This document shows positions 4,797 to 5,322 of a DNA stretch of 5,322 nt, one piece after another. The position numbers and the translations under genes were made by a program. The notes below the pieces were generated by a model. That model ran no database searches. It was given only the letters and a program-made list of their open reading frames with translations, and was not told the DNA's origin. The DNA comes from Spirochaetaceae bacterium (GTDB lineage Bacteria > Spirochaetota > Spirochaetia > SZUA-6 > RPPD01). The stretch lies in the NCBI GenBank assembly GCA_003818675.1, contig RPPD01000194.1, positions 1 to 5,322 on the forward strand. The letters run 5' to 3'. Each line of letters starts with the position of its first letter. Position 1 is the stretch's first letter.

Positions 4797-5322
4797 ATGC
4801 AAAAAAGAATCATGCTTGTTTTTTTGCTCATTACTTCATCTGGCGGTCTATTTGCCGAGGAGACTGTTTCAGCGTCCGGCCATGCGGATGGATTGGGATT
4901 CCTGCTTGAGATTGAAAGCGCCCCGTATTATTATGAACCGTCGATAGACATGAACTGTCTCGAGATTGGAGGAACAGCCGGGGTATACATCATGGTTAAT
5001 CCATTCGTATTTGGACTGACATACAATTTAGCTTGCCATTATTTTGTTTCACCGGGTCCTGACAGCGTAATTATTGATCTCTCAAGCGGGTATCGTCTGC
5101 CCATGGGACTTAAAATCCATGCCAAATATTTCTTCAATCAGTATCTGAATGTGAGCGCCGGGATCGGCGGAATCGTCAACTACAGCCAATTGTTGTGGTC
5201 ATCCGGTGTCATTAATTATGACAGTAATTTTATGCGGATTGACCTGGGCTTCTTTCTTGATGTAGGAATCAGTTTTGGGCTTGAATGGTATGACATGCAG
5301 ATACGGTCTGAATTTTATTTCC
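4797..5322 (+). CDS. Putative outer membrane beta-barrel protein, 3'-partial
   Basis: The frame opens at ATG 4797 with AGGGA 9 bases upstream and is still open at the right edge after 175 codons. Residues 1-20 form a signal peptide: MQKR, a hydrophobic core and a likely cut after GLFA before EE. The mature part has alternating hydrophobic and polar residues in short glycine-separated strands ('GTAGVYIMVNPFVFGLTYN', 'IDLSSGYRLPMGLKIHAKYF', 'LNVSAGIGGIVNY', 'MRIDLGFFLDVGISFGLEWY'), as in outer membrane beta-barrels of the OmpA/OmpW-like kind. No specific family is recognised and the C-terminal strand that would confirm a barrel is outside the window. It appears to have its own promoter rather than depend on trmY. 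Confidence 0.75.
   Translation, partial: MQKRIMLVFLLITSSGGLFAEETVSASGHADGLGFLLEIESAPYYYEPSIDMNCLEIGGTAGVYIMVNPFVFGLTYNLACHYFVSPGPDSVIIDLSSGYRLPMGLKIHAKYFFNQYLNVSAGIGGIVNYSQLLWSSGVINYDSNFMRIDLGFFLDVGISFGLEWYDMQIRSEFYF

Noticed and set aside
1..5322. CRISPR array, tRNA, rRNA, riboswitch, insertion sequence or phage genes
   Set aside because: No regularly spaced repeats, cloverleaf, terminal inverted repeats, transposase or integrase motifs were seen on either strand by eye.

Overview
The window most resembles a spirochaete-like bacterial chromosome (Treponema or a relative). This is an inference at modest confidence. It rests on the density of small exported proteins (two lipoproteins, a beta-barrel-like outer membrane protein, a CsgG/FlgO-like protein), clear AGGAG-type ribosome binding sites and the general style of the proteins. 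No ribosomal RNA or other phylogenetic marker is present. I see no tRNA, rRNA, CRISPR array, insertion sequence or integrase.

Layout, left to right. (1) 3-530 (+) is the 3' part of a CsgG/FlgO/LpoB-like gene whose reading frame runs off the left edge. (2) It converges on 592-1863 (-), a zinc metalloprotease of the metzincin type with an HELGHxxGxxH site and an SIMAY Met-turn, followed by repeats resembling the polyglycine-hydrolase structural repeat. A G+C-rich hairpin at 560-580 separates the two genes. (3) Just upstream of the protease start, on the same strand, 1878-1987 reads as a frameshifted fragment of a VapC (PIN-domain) toxin gene. (4) An AT-rich leader precedes 2213-2827 (+), an orphan tyrosine-rich lipoprotein closed by a textbook terminator at 2875-2900. 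(5) 3028-3387 (-) is a small helical lipoprotein. Upstream of it is a well-signalled but very short signal-peptide ORF (3516-3605, -) that may be the start of a frameshifted gene. (6) 3748-4041 and 4038-4637 (+) form a translationally coupled pair: an RsmD-like 16S rRNA methyltransferase that has lost its middle and its C-terminus, then a full-length TrmY-family SPOUT methyltransferase (known in archaea for N1-methylation of tRNA pseudouridine 54). (7) 4797 to the right edge (+) is the 5' part of a beta-barrel-like outer membrane protein, behind a candidate promoter overlaid by an inverted repeat.

The genes do not form one pathway. The rsmD/trmY pair concerns RNA modification, and the rest is a patchwork of cell-envelope and exported proteins with signs of decay (vapC remnant, shortened rsmD, a possible frameshifted exported gene). 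I did not find a convincing new multi-gene system. The points most worth a second look are the retained half-length rsmD coupled to trmY, and the protease that lacks a visible export signal and begins inside toxin-gene debris.
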